A stretch of DNA of 64,000 bases from Casuarius casuarius (Eukaryota > Chordata > Aves > Casuariiformes > Casuariidae). The position numbers and the translations under genes are program-made. The stretch is taken from contig PTFA01000092.1 in the NCBI GenBank assembly GCA_003342895.1, positions 1,685,279 through 1,749,278 of the forward strand. Reading direction: 5' to 3'. The number at the start of each line of letters is the position of its first letter. The stretch's first letter is position 1. Positions 10,936 through 23,214 of the stretch are shown here, piece after piece. The notes under the pieces were generated by a model. The model was not told the origin of the DNA and did not search any database. It saw only the letters and a list, made by a program, of their open reading frames with translations.

Positions 10936-13020
10936 ACTACCAGGAAAACAGCTTGTATTTTGAGATGATTTAGCAAAGAAAGTCAAGGTAGATATGTGCC
11001 TTGGTTAGACTCTGCAGATGGCATCCACTGCCTTCCTTATTTGTTTTTGTTCTCTTTTGGATGAACAAGTGGGAATCGAGGCTTTGCAAAGGCTCTGTTT
11101 CCGCAGGGAATTAAAACTGGAGGCCAGTGATTTTCCTCTCATTTCCATCAGTCTGGTTTGGCAATAGTTCCAGTGAAGTCAGTTTACACTCTTGTAAAGC
11201 CAGTCTCTTCTCCCAGCTCCTGCAGATAGTCTGGCAAGAATTTGGCCTAAGAAAGGCAGCACCGACGTGAATGTTTGGTTGAAATGACAATTTTAGAGTT
11301 CGCTGTGGACCTTCCATGCAAGGTTGCCATCTGTGCAAGGAAATAGAGCTCGCAGAATTTGGAATATGTCAGCTCGCTGGGGGTGCACACGGGGGCTGCT
11401 CGCTGCTGATCCCGACACCAAAATCCCATTTTGAGGAGGACTGACTAGTACTGTTTCTTACGCAAAACCTAATTTTTCAAACTTCAGAGGCTTCCGAAGG
11501 CTTTGCCCAGTTATGGTTCAAGCAAGACCAAGGGGTCTGCAGTAGACCCAGCATTTTGAGAAAGCCTTGGAAGTTGTCCGCTATGGCATAGGAAGAGACC
11601 ACGACAAAACTGTCCTCATATGCAGGTTGTTTTCGAATTATCTGCCTTAGGGCTTCTTGTGTTATGGATGAAATGGGATCCTTCCAGACAGTCCCTCTAC
11701 TTTCAGGAAATTCAGACTCAGCAGCAACTTCTTAGCCACGGCTCATGTCCAGCTGAGTCAGTTCAATGGTTCCAATCTCTCTATAGTATTTTGTTCAACT
11801 TCACCAGCAATATTTTGTTGTCTCTCTCTGGCACACTAGGGAAACTTAACACTTTCACACTGAAAAAATTGACCAACTCCAAATAGAAAATTACTTCAAA
11901 TTGTAGGATAGCCATGTTTTTTTACTTTGCAACACAGGTATGTTTTGTGTTTCCGTTGAGTCTCTTATTATATGAAATTTAGATATGGAGCAGAAGCATC
12001 TGGCCTTCAAAGAACTCTGAAATTGCCATGGGATGTTGTGATAATGCTGCTTTTATGTGACTGATCTTTTCCATTTGTCCTTTGCTCTCTAGGTAACAGC
12101 TTGGAAAATGTCACCTTTTCGTAGGTAAAGAGAATGCTATTCTGTGCGGGGTTTGCGATACGAACTTTTATTATAATCATTCTACACGAGATGCAGATCT
12201 GTAAGGAGCCAGCAAATTCTTGTCAAATGAACCCAAATCAGGAAGGTCAAATGTTCTCATGGAGAATGTGAGATAAAGATGACTTCTGTGCCTGTTCTTC
12301 AATACAGCATCTTCTTTGATTGTTCAGAAAGATATTTAAAATTACTTCTAGCAGCAGACGGGGTAACAATATACCCGTGTGTGCCAGACTAAAAATAACC
12401 GCTGGAGCTGCGCTGGTACCACCCTGTGAGGTATGCGATCACTGGGAGAGGTTTCAAAACTCACTTTCTTTTCGGCTGTCTGGCTTACACTAATTATACT
12501 TTTCCTATATGTCTTTAACATATTGGATGTCACGTTTTCATCCTCAATTGCAGCTTCACCTTGGTTTTTGGAAGGCGTCTCTAGATTTTTAATAGTAGTG
12601 TTGCTATTATGAGGGTGGATTTTATTACATTAAGAGTTTGAAGAAGTTACCATTAGAATAAATTATAATCCAAAGAGCAAATGCACAAAAATAGGGTTTT
12701 ACAAAACTCAGTAGCAATGGTCTTTATTCTAACTAGAATCAGGGGAAAATCAATGATATAGGTTAATGTTAAAGGTGTTTCTATGCAGCAGTTTCAAAGC
12801 AGACATTGCAACATGCTGTTACGTGAAAGCAAAAAATGAATTAGTTAATCCGGCTTCTAAACTGAAGCCTATTTTCCTTATGGAAAGTGAAGGAAATGTG
12901 TGTTTAAAGGGAAAAAGGAAAACCCAGAGGAGTCTAGGGGGAAAAAATCCCTTCTAACAAGCTTTCTTTTCTGTTTGCTTTTTTTTTTAAGCTGATAGCA
13001 TCCTTGTATTGAACTTCCAA
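10936..13020. other. Unique non-coding DNA
   Basis: No gene, RNA gene or transposon recognised. Reading frames are short and show no known motif. Confidence 0.55.
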
Positions 13021-13038
13021 GTGTGTGTGTGTGTGTGT

Positions 13039-13077
<39 letters not shown>
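13021..13077. repeat. (GT)n microsatellite
   Basis: GT dinucleotide run of about 57 bases, interrupted once by an A (GTATGT near 13042). Low complexity; likely length-polymorphic. Confidence 0.97.
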
Positions 13078-13078
<1 letters not shown>

Positions 13079-13099
13079 GATACAGGTCCACCAGCAAAA

Positions 13100-13720
13100 G
13101 TCTGCTCGTGGAAAGCACTTGGCCTTGAGGAAGGGCTGTGTCCCCCACTCAGCCTGCACGTGCAGCCCGGGCTGGGTGACTGTCCCCAAGGTGTCCCGCA
13201 GGCTGGGAGCGCAGTGCGGAGCCCTTGCGTGCGGGCTGTGCCCGGCACCGTGCTGTGCTCCGGGTAACGCGGAGGCTCAAAGCGGGGAGCGGTGCCGCTC
13301 GCGTTGGGCACGCACGAGGCCTCCTCCGATGTCCTCCCTGCCAGCGTGGACCACAGACGCCTGGGCTGCACATTCAGGGCTCTGCCCGCGCTGCAGCCAG
13401 CCCCGCCGGCGCGATCGGGCTCTCGGGAGCCGTGCGGGTCTGCAGCGGGGTGGCCAAGAGGACGGCGACCTCCTCAGCCTGGGGCGGGCTCCTGCCCAAA
13501 ACACGAGCCTTCCCCTGCCACCGCTTTCTTTCAAGCCCGGTTACCCCAAAATGGGGCTGATGGGGGGTTTTGCAGAGCCGCCGGGGAAGCTGGGGCTGCC
13601 GGCGCCGTTCGATCTCCATCGCCCCGCACGCGTCCGTCCCGTGCGCGTGCCTGCTGCCGGCAGGGGCTGGCTTCTCCTCCACGTGCCCTGGGAGGAAACG
13701 CCTCAGCAACGTGCCGATAT
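13100..13720. promoter_or_regulatory. CpG-rich, GC-rich patch without a recognised gene
   Basis: GC-rich with frequent CpG, especially 13195-13460 and 13580-13670. Long frames exist on both strands (up to 233 codons on the plus strand, starting inside the GT repeat). They overlap each other in several frames and show no domain, as expected from GC-rich DNA. May be an orphan CpG island or just GC-rich DNA. Confidence 0.4.
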
Positions 13721-15224
13721 ATAATTTACTTTCCAGACAGCCGTGAAATTCGCTGCAGCGGACTCTGTGCTGAGCACCTTGCCACCGACGCGGTCAATAC
13801 GCCTGCTAGCAAAGACGGTGAAAAGACAGCAGCGTTCCCGTGGCCGCTCCCGCACCGGCAAGCTCAGGGAAACTGAGGCATAAATCGTGGCAGTGCGGGT
13901 CAAAATCCCCGCAGCAGCTGCAGGCAGGACGGGGCCTTGGAGGCAGCTTGGCTTGGCTTGGCTTGGCTTTCTTTTCCTCTCTTTTCCTTTGCTTTCCCAT
14001 GCTTTCCCTTCGATACCTTCACAGATACCCGGCCAAGGCGCTACAGGGGGCTGCTCGCACCTTTCTTCCTATTAACGTAGCTAAAAAATTACTGTGAGAT
14101 TTCCTAAAACCCGAATGGGACAGAGAAGAGCCTGGCTCCATCCCCCCCCCAGCCAATGCTGGTATTTATCTGCCCGTGGAAAAGGCTGGGAAGTGGCTGG
14201 CAGAAGCTGTATTTCGATAACAAGAAGGCAGCGCACATGTGTACACAGTTGTTTTGGCTGACGGGGGCCGTGTGGTTCTTCCGGCAGGTTAATAAATGCT
14301 ATGCAAATCCTCTTAAATGGCCGTGTTTACACCAGAGCTTAGTGGCTCTGGCCGTGTCCTCTACTCTTTAACTCCCTAAGTTTTAGTGCGGAAAGAATTT
14401 GCTTCCCCTCTGTAGAGGGGCTCTGTAGAGCTCTCCCGGGTTTTATTCCTGCTTTTATTCAGCTATCTGTTCCTGCGATCGTAAAGGACATCACCGGGGA
14501 AAAACCTGGATTTGCCTTATTGGAAAAGAAAAGGGAAGGAAAGGAAAAAAAGATGTTTTGCTTAAAGACAGGAGGCTACTGTAGTGTAAAATGAATGATT
14601 AATAAGGATAAGGAAAACCTAGTTCAACAGGGCAAATGCTCAGTAACAGCTCGTTTAATCACTGGCAGATTAGCTGCAAATGCAGAGTGTCTGCTGCAGC
14701 GCTGTGTTAACTCACGCTGTAAAGTGTTGGCTATTCCTTTAACGACAGCATAACCTTTCATTGTGCTTTTATTTTAAAACCTAGCACTTAAATGTTTGAG
14801 GGTTCTTCTTCTCCTTTTGGCTTTTCCTGCCCTCAGTGGATTTTACGCCACAGGAACATGCTGCGAATTGTGTCACCTTGCAAATATTGCGGGGCTGGAG
14901 TTGTGCGTTGGGAGAGGCTGGGATTTCGTAAGGGACCGGCTCAGCTTTGGCAGCGCCTGGCTTCTCGCTCGCTCTTGATTTCATTTTCTGGCACAGCGCT
15001 GATGCTGTCCTTGCGTAATTGTCCTTAGGAGAACCAAGTGCACCATAACAAGCGCATTTATTTGTTTCCAGGAGGAGAGTTATCCAGCTTGGAGAGAGGC
15101 ATTGATGTAAGAGCTCCTCTTGATCAATATATTCAGTGTAAACAGCGGATGTGATTCATTAGGGCCTTTTTCTTTAAAATACAATTATTTTTCTTGCTAA
15201 TTGTCCTGAGGATCGTTTGTTATG
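13721..15224. other. Unique non-coding DNA with exon-like signals
   Basis: Contains four copies of GCTTG at 13946-13965, a perfect octamer ATGCAAAT at 14301-14308, a 7-bp hairpin CCCCTCT-GT-AGAGGGG at 14405-14420, and two exon-like segments described separately. The octamer neighbourhood is AT-rich with TAAT words. No recognised gene. Confidence 0.45.
14837..14927 (+). other. Exon-like segment (strong acceptor, weak donor)
   Basis: A long pyrimidine tract ending CCCTCAG precedes position 14837, and TTC|GTAAGG follows 14927, giving a 91-bp potential exon. A second, 35-bp segment (15072-15106) with acceptor TTGTTTCCAG and donor GAT|GTAAGA lies 144 bp downstream. The reading frames give no recognisable protein. 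Such pairings arise by chance in 64 kb, so this is only a candidate non-coding or alternative exon. Confidence 0.15.
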
Positions 15225-15400
15225 CTCAGACCGCGTTTGTCGTTCGTGTTGAGCGATGACCGGGAGAGCCCCGTGTGCGGGGCCGGGCACGGCGCGGGGC
15301 GGCGGCGGCGGGGCGCGAGACCAGCGGGGCAGCGAACGGCTGGAAGCGCCGCTGCCTTGGCTGGGCTCCAGCCACGGCCACACCGGCCACTTTTGGGAAA
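15225..15400. promoter_or_regulatory. Small CpG-rich patch
   Basis: CpG-dense core at about 15270-15350 with GGCGGCGGCGG-type words, sharply bounded by AT-rich sequence. No gene recognised. Confidence 0.4.
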
Positions 15401-18400
15401 GGCCTAAATTGCTCTGCAGGGCTGCGATAGGTGTTTGCAGCTCTCTAACCCCTGGGGGAAGACGATCGGCAGCATTGCCCTCGGCCTCGGGCTTGCTCGT
15501 CCAAGCAGGGTAGGCTGTTCTCCTCGCTGCCATAAGAGATGAGGCTCTCTCCCCGTATCATCCATCTAAGTAGCTCTTCTTTGCACCTACTTCAGTTTCA
15601 ATTCATCTTTCTTAAGTGTGAACAACCAAATTTGGGTTAGTACAAGAGAAAGAATAAAGATACTGGCTTAAAAAAAAGGTTTTGGCCATATGAAGATGCA
15701 GAATTGGTGACTGAATAAGTAAAAATATTAATACGTAGGGTTGGGCTAGGCCAGGAGGGGGTTTGTTCACCATTCACTGTGGCGTCCGTGAGCAAGCTGG
15801 GGGGCCCGGGAGCATCGCTGCAGGGGCTGCTCTTCACCCCCTCTCCTCCGCGACTGGCCGCCCTGGCCGCGTGGCCCTGCTCCCTGTCTGCAGCTCATCG
15901 GGAAGATTATAGGATAACAGCATAAGCAAGAGGCAATTTTCCTGATAACACATAAACATTAAGTTTCTGTTCAAATTCTTAGTGCAAAGAAAGCAATGTT
16001 TGAAAACGGCTAAGAAAGCAGCGCAGGTATGGAGGTCGTAAATACTAATTCACAGTAATGTTCAGAATGATTCTACTTTGCAACGATATTTTTGATGATA
16101 ATAATAATACTACTACTATTGCAGTGTTTTCAAATAAAAATGGTTGTTTATCAGTACAGCATACTTCTTGGCCATACTCACAATTCCTTCCCTTCTGAAA
16201 TATGTTTGACCAGCTCTGTTGGCAGTAATACTTTCTGTCATTGTAATTCTGCAGATCACCTGTCACATTGCTAAAGAGAGGGAAACAAAGTAGTGTGCGG
16301 AGGAATGTGATCATTCCGGTTTTAAGCTCATTTCAATTAACTTGGTAAACTATCGGAGATAAGCTGCCCCTGCCTGGAGTCACCTTCACTGATAGTCGGT
16401 AATGGATGTGAGATACATGAAGTTCACCACGGATTCAAATTTATCCCCAATAACTATACAGCGATGAGAAGCTGATAATGCACACTCTGTCATTATCTTC
16501 AACACTTTATATATATATTTGGCTTTCATGGCAGAAATGTTCTCATGACTGCTGTAAGTGAGGCATCACCTGTATAACAGATTTTCTGACGCTTCCACTT
16601 GCTTTTCGAATTCAGGAGAAGAGGTGTGAGTGCGATGGGCTCCGTAAGGTGGTGGGAAGACTGAGGAAGCCACGGGAGAATCACAGTAGCTATCAGCAGG
16701 GCTTACGCAAACTGGAAGCTTCTGTGTTCTCCATCTGCAGGTGGGACAAAACAGGCTTGTAGATTTGTGGCAGAAGGACCCACCGGCAGGACAAGGCCTT
16801 CCAAAGCACGTAACGGGTCTAGGAGCACGAGCGCGTTGTCTATGGCCTCCTGTAGATACGGAAGCTGTTTCCTGCCATCTGCCCCCGGTCTGAAGAGACC
16901 TCGGCATCAGCAGCTCCACCGAAATCATCAGAGCTTCTCGTTTAGTAAACCAGTGTGAACGAGGGTGGCAGAAGGTGGGATACAGTGCCCGTTAGCTAGC
17001 CGGAGACCCCCAACTAGTGGCAGTTTTAAAGGCGATCTCTGTTTTAGAGATCAAAGCTCAAGATGAGATGCAGATATACTTAATGGACTGAAGCTTTGCA
17101 TAGGAAATACAGAGCAATACGGAGGTTTCTTCTTTGGCTGTTCATCACGAGTAGAAGACTAACACCATTAGGACATTAATGGAGCACCCGGAGAGGAAAA
17201 GTTCAGCTAATAGTGTGCAATGATTATACCTACCGCGTGATTTACAAGCTTTATATTTATAGGATAAAATCAGCCAACATTGGTGTCATTGCTCACCATC
17301 AACTGTGAAACCTTCCTAAAATCAGAGGCTTTATAGGTCGCCTCTATAAGCTTTATAGGTGTCTTCTCTCAGCAACACCAGGAGAATCTGCTAGGGAAAT
17401 TGCTCAACTTCACTGTTTCAGTGGCTCTAGGAGAAAAGAGCCAGTTCGTAAGCACGTGATATTGGGGGGGCAGATCTGTGGGACTCTCTTCTAGGTGATT
17501 ACTTGGGTCATTCCTCTGCGGGAGAATAGTGATGGAAGACCACAATGCTCCTCCTCAACTATTTTGAGTTGCTTTAGGAGCTTCAGAAAGGACTTTCATG
17601 CTTTTCTAAATTGTTGGTTTTTTGTCACATATTTGACAGAACTGCAGGCACGGTTAAGGTAACCTTTCTCCCCTGATACTGTATGTAGTTTGTTTTCAAG
17701 GGCATGTAACAGGGCAACCTGCTTTCTTTGCCTCAAGAAATGGTCATTTTGCTCAGCTGTTGTTTCCCACGTGAGCCTTCAAAGATTTGGCTGGTGGTTT
17801 CCTGCACTGCCTCTATGTGATTCCCATCACTTCATTCTTCAAAATAACCTAAAACAAGATGTATTTTCATATTAATAGTGCAGAATACGGGTAGCAATGA
17901 CACCCTTTACTATAAACAGCCTTGGCTGTGTCCAGCTTCAAAGCCTCACAGACCTGCCCCATCTTCTAACAGAACGAGTAGATGTTTGCTGCGCTTTTTA
18001 CCCATGTGAAGGGTGTGAATGTGATTTATTATGAGTGAATAACACTCTGAACATCATTTAAAGCTGTTGTTTTTATTGTACACGTCCCTTTTCCATACCG
18101 CAAAACTGGAACTTGGATTTATTTATTTTTGTGGGTTTCTAAATCATTTCCCAGTGCTTGTAGGATGAAAAAAATGTTGTTTTCTTAAAGTTTCTAAGTA
18201 ATTAGTGTATATAATGTCTATTATCAGATGTTTTTTCTATGACTAATAAATTTAAGAGGCATGTTTTTATGGGCTGATTCTCATGACTTGAATTCTTGCA
18301 TGACAGATTTCTTTGAGAGTTGTGCAGTGCACACCGAGCTCTTTTTGTATTTCCCTTTTAATGCATCACATTCAGGAGAGTTTGGATTTTTTTTGTTTAT

Positions 18401-20160
18401 TTTTAACAAGATATGTAACCAAACCACCAGAATTTGGTCAACATGCAAAAAAGTTTTCTGGCACAAACACAAGGAAATGTAGCCCGACTGTACAGAAACT
18501 ATTAAAAAAGCCCCCGAGGTGGGTGATGCCCTTGAGCTTCTGATGCACGTTCACTGATCTCTCCTGCTAGGCGTTTAGCCGGGCTCCTCTTTCCCGGCAT
18601 CTCTACGTGTTCTGTGTTTCTCTGACACCAGGCCCAGGCTATTAACTGCTCTGCTCTCTCGAGCGAGGAACGGGGAGAGTGATCAATAACCAATATGTAT
18701 TTCATAAACACTTAGCCAAGGTCAGTAAAACAAACACACAAACAGATATACAGTGCCCTCGTGCTAAGTCCATAGGTCTCTAGGGAATATTCGTTGCTAT
18801 TGGGGTGCAGGTGTTATTTCTGCTTCTCTGTTTTAATTCACTCGGTCCCTGAAGGATCCTTATGGGCTTTGGAGACCTTCTGGCCACACCTTTGATCAGC
18901 TAACGCTATCCATCTGCGGCATCGCGCCGGCCTTTGGTGTGACCTATCTTCTGTGTGACCTTGATGTTGCCCTACCACTGATCTGTGCAGTTGGTGCTGG
19001 CCTCTCCCCTCTTTAGCCCTCCAGCAGTGCAGATCGGGGTTTTCTGCACCACCATGGAGGCAGAAAATGAGCTGTACAAGTAGCTAGTGCTTGTGCCAGG
19101 GCAGGGACGTCCATAACCAACATGGGGGGGAAAGAGGTGTGGGAGGCAGGTGGACTCGTTTAGCTAATGAGCTTTTGCTGGAGTGTTTGGCCAGTCCTTG
19201 CAAACAAGCCCTGCAGGTCATTTGAAACACCTGGGCTGCTGCTGGGTTCCTCACGCAGGTGAGACCAGTGAAGCTAAAGAGAAGAGCCGAGTTTATAAAG
19301 GCAGCAGCAGTGGTTGCTGCCTCTTCCCCCTGCTCCTTGGAGTGCTCTGCTCTTCCTCGTGGAGATGAAGGTACCAGCTCTATCGTTAATTCTTCTTTAT
19401 CTTGCGTTGTTCTCCGGAAGTTATTTGTTGGGCTGGTTCTGCAGGCACTGGAGTAGCCAAAATGTGGTTCAAGCGGTTGGATTAGTCTGGTCGTTTGGAA
19501 GACTGCTGTCCTAAATGGATGGAAGGGTGTTTGTACGTTGGTGTTCAGGCCCTAGTGCTGCTCTGCCTGGGTTAAAGGCCCCGTTTCTCTGCCTGTTGGG
19601 TACCGTGAGGAAGGAACTTCAGCCCTGTAAACCATCCAGTTTAAGTATTTGAGCACTAAGTGGAAGTTTCGCGTGATCAAAGTAATTTCCTTGAATAATG
19701 TATTCACACAGAGACCTGAAAGAAATGTCATAATTGCAATAAGGTGTCTCTGGGGGGTTGGTTATCATGATATAATCGTGTCCCCGGGGAGCGGAGGCAG
19801 GAGGCATCGCCTGGTGCTTAATAACCCCCCAAGGGGGTGATTAGCTCGCAGCAAGCGCACCCTCCTTGTGCCGCGCGGCCCAAAGCGCTGCCACGGGATC
19901 GCCATGCACGAAATTTAAGTGGTGGCAACAGCAACATGGAAACCTCAGGTATTTGGACACCAATTTCTGCCTCCTTTTTTAGCTTAAAAAGAAAAAAGCC
20001 AGGAGCAGCATGATAAACAGCAGAGAGGGAAGCTGTTTTCTTGCAGAGCAAGAAAGAATGGGATGCAGTATCTGTCCTCAGCCATCTGCTATGCCTTGTC
20101 CTGCCTTCCCTTTTTTTTTTTAATTTTTTTTTTTAAATCCACCAACTTGCATTAATGCGG
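15401..20160. other. Unique non-coding DNA, mostly AT-rich
   Basis: No gene or transposon recognised. Short repeated GCTTTATAGG words at 17330-17360 and an AT-rich MEF2-like TTATATTTATAG near 17255. The stretch 17990-18260 is strongly AT-rich with TAAT-type words. Poly-T at about 20111-20136. Confidence 0.5.
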
Positions 20161-20300
20161 TAGGGCTCGCTGTGCCGCGGCGCGGATCTGACAGCGCGTT
20201 GGCAGAGCGGCGCTGCCTGCGGTACCTGGGCCCGGCGGGAGGATCGCTCCCTCCCAGGGGGAAACGCTGGCGGGGACGGATGCGGGGCAGAGGATGTGGG
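20161..20300. promoter_or_regulatory. Small CpG-rich patch
   Basis: About 140 bp of CpG-rich sequence bounded by poly-T on the left. No gene recognised. Confidence 0.35.
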
Positions 20301-22449
20301 GAGGGTGGGTATCCATTCCTCATGGTGCTGCTCCCGGTCTGCAGGCTCCGGATTTGCGGAGCATGTTGTGCAACCTCGGATGCTGTTGCAGAGGCTGTTC
20401 GGAAAGCAGGCGAGGGCTGGGGGACGTGGATGGGGCAAACCAGTGTGGCTTGGGTGCAGTGCTAAAATACTGAGCTTTGCATGTGTTTAGCAGTAAGGGC
20501 AAGGGAAAATAATCAGTTTTTAACTCAGGCCTGCCCTACTGCTCTTGAGGGAGTCTGCTGACACTGCTCACGGGCTCTTCTGAGATCTGTTCCCACGTTG
20601 TTCCCTGAAATGAAAACCTGAAGCTGAAGGTATGCCATGGAAAACAGACAGAAGTGGAAAAAAAAAAAAAAAAAAAAAATTCTGCTGTAAATATTTTTCC
20701 TAACTTTCAGCTACAGCTTATCCAAAGAGAGGCGGCATGGGCCTGGTGCATAGGGCTTGGTTGGAGGCATACCAGTCATTAGGAACAGTCAACATTTAGT
20801 ATTTTCAAGTCCCTTTTGTCCTTGTGATTATAAAGAGCCACAACCTGACTCTTTTTTGATAACATAGAGATAAAATGGTTGCTCAGAAAACAGGTTTTTA
20901 TAGCTTCCCTCTGCCCTCTCCCTGCTCCAGCTCTATGTGTGCAACCTTTGTGCTGGAGAGCTGAGGCGCTTCCCAGATTCGCAGGATGCTGCAGAAAATA
21001 TATCATGCTTATATCTATTTTTTAAGGCTGTTCAAACCTATTGTGTGCTCTCTAGGGTTTGCAAAATCAGCGTTTGGGGGAGAAATCATTATTTTATTTT
21101 TTATTTTTTACTGAAATCTGGATGATGGTTAGATAGGTATTAAAAAATTGATATTTCATCGTGTTTGGTAGTCCGCAGTGGCTTGCACGCGTGTGTAGGA
21201 AGGGAATGAAGGGCCAAAGCTCCAGTGGCACCGCAGCACGGCAGTGTTTGCAGGCCAGTCCTGACCACGGCCTTAAGGGTTTTGTAACAAAATCATCACT
21301 GTTTTCCGCAGCCTGGTCACTGGCTCGTTTATAGGGTGTCCTGTCATCGCTTTAGTCTGCTTTTGATGGCTGCAGCTGGGGGAGAAGGTTCCCTGCTGTG
21401 TGCCCTGGCTCCTCGGGGGTGGGGGGTCTGCTTTGGAAGCCCCACCGAAAACCCCTGGTGTGCTTTGGATGAGCTAGTACTTGTTTGGGGGAAAAAATCT
21501 GATTTTTGGATTGCAAAAGGTAAAAACTGCCTGTTTTCCCAGTCGGGGATGGCCGTGCTCTCCTGTGCATCCGACCGCTGTTGTTCAGCAGCCTCTGCCT
21601 GGGCTGCGAGTCTGGGAACCTGCAAGACTTCCAGCCTCCGAATTCCCAGGTTGAGATGGTTTTCAGGTGTTTCACGGGGACGACAAAAGGGCTGGTGGCC
21701 GCGGCTTCGTGAGACCCCGCTGGTTTTGCTGGGTGTTGGAGCAGACCTTTTGTGAACGGGCGAGGAAGGGGTTTCCTTCTGAGCAGTCTACTTCTGCTTT
21801 TTTGGTATTCGGAAGTCTTTTTTAGAGATTGTTTTAAATTCGTTTCGGGAAAAATGGTTCATGAACAAATCTGAAGAAAAATCCTCGTGAGAGTTAGAAT
21901 GAACTAAAACAAGTTTGGGAGGCTGAGTGCGCGTTGCCTACTCTGCTTATTATGTTTCTTTTACAATGTTTTTTTAAAAATTGAAGGCCTCCAAGGTGTA
22001 ACTAGCATGCTGCATGTTTTCATAGAGTCTACGCAATTTCTACAAATCCAAAAATTATTTTAGGCTTTCAGAACATGTCAGGATGACGAAATGAGTAAAT
22101 TCTGTGCATTTTTGATGATGCTTTCTCATTCTTACACACATGGTAGATATATTGGTTTATTGTAACATGTCAATGAGTTCTGAGACCGATTGTTCATAGG
22201 TTAAAATAATAAAACCTGTAATTAATCTGAGGAAAAACTGCAGATGAACGCAGAGCTCGGAAGCGGAGGAGAGCGGGGAGCGGCTGGTCAGGCTGACCGC
22301 TCCGGCAGTGTCTCTTTAAGAAAGCTCTGCACTCCCTTGCAATGTTAAAGTTGCTAAGGTAACTGTGCATTTTTTTAGAGCACAGCAAAGTAAATAGGTA
22401 CATGACCTGTATAAATTCGCAGCGCATAAATTACTAGGGCCCTCAAGCT
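20301..22449. other. Unique non-coding DNA
   Basis: Contains a 22-base poly-A run (20658-20679) with no recognisable retroposed body beside it, and an AT-rich unique block at 21940-22220. No gene seen. Confidence 0.5.
22350..22363. promoter_or_regulatory. RFX X-box-like site
   Basis: GTTGCTAAGGTAAC matches the X-box consensus (GTNRCC, short spacer, RGYAAC) at all but one half-site base and is almost palindromic. X-boxes bind RFX factors. The site lies in AT-rich unique sequence next to a GC-rich patch. Binding is inference. Confidence 0.4.
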
Positions 22450-23214
22450 AGAGTAACTTATACACTTCTGTATTTCCAAATGACTTTTTAGCTGCTCTGC
22501 ATGGCTAATGCGTGAGAATTCGATGTGCGCAGTTCGGGCTGGAAAACCCGAGGCATGGTGGGTCTTGCACCCCGGAAAGTCCCCCCGGTTTGCTTCTGCA
22601 CGGCGAGGCTGGCGGGTTTCCTGCACCTTCTGCCTCCGGCTTGTCCTGACCACGTACCTGGGGGCAATTCCAGGAGCCGCGCGAGGGGGGTGGGCTGCAC
22701 CTCGCTGACAGCTCCGGGGCTGGTTCAGTCCAAGCTGTCTCAGTGTCCTGCAGGCAGGGCTCAGGCTGAGCCTAGGTCCCCCCCGCGGGGCCGCTCGCCG
22801 GAGCTGGCAGCTCTGCCTTGTACCTGTCTCTCGTCGTGCTCCTTGGACTGCGAGAGGCCAAGCTGCCCTAGAAAAGCTGAAGGTGAACAGCTCCTGCTTT
22901 GATGCCAGACGCTGCGGCGTGGGTTCTTGTGCAGCGGTCCACGTCCTCGCCTTTTGTCTGTCCTCCGTCGTTACTGTATCCCTGCAGCATCCCTGAACGC
23001 GGAGCTGCTGGAGGGGATAATGTAGCTGGGTTAATTTTCTGCCTGTGCACACTGTCGCCGTGTCTACACGCGAGCGGTGCGCGTGGCTCCCGTGTGATGC
23101 TGAACGCTTGGGTCCTGCTGTCTTATGATTAAAGGTGTCGTGCTCCTGATTGAGGCTTCTCGCACAAAAGTGTGTGCGTACAGGCCATGTAACACATGTA
23201 CGGTGATTTTTCAA
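22375..23214 (-). other. 279-codon ORF, not supported as a gene
   Basis: The longest ORF in the window. Its product is rich in Arg, Ala, Gln and His, with no signal peptide, membrane segment or domain that I recognise, and no sign of homology to a known family. It overlies a CpG-enriched patch (about 22540-22830) and is overlapped by open frames on the other strand, the usual sign of compositionally open sequence. I treat it as spurious. Confidence 0.1.

Noticed and set aside
13023..13724. 233-codon plus-strand ORF starting in the GT repeat.
   Set aside because: It begins with a run of Cys/Val from the microsatellite and continues through a GC-rich patch with several overlapping open frames; no domain or splice support.
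14796..14978. Frame starting with a Leu-rich stretch that looks like a signal peptide.
   Set aside because: The hydrophobic run is just the translation of a pyrimidine-rich splice-acceptor-like tract and the frame lacks an ATG start.
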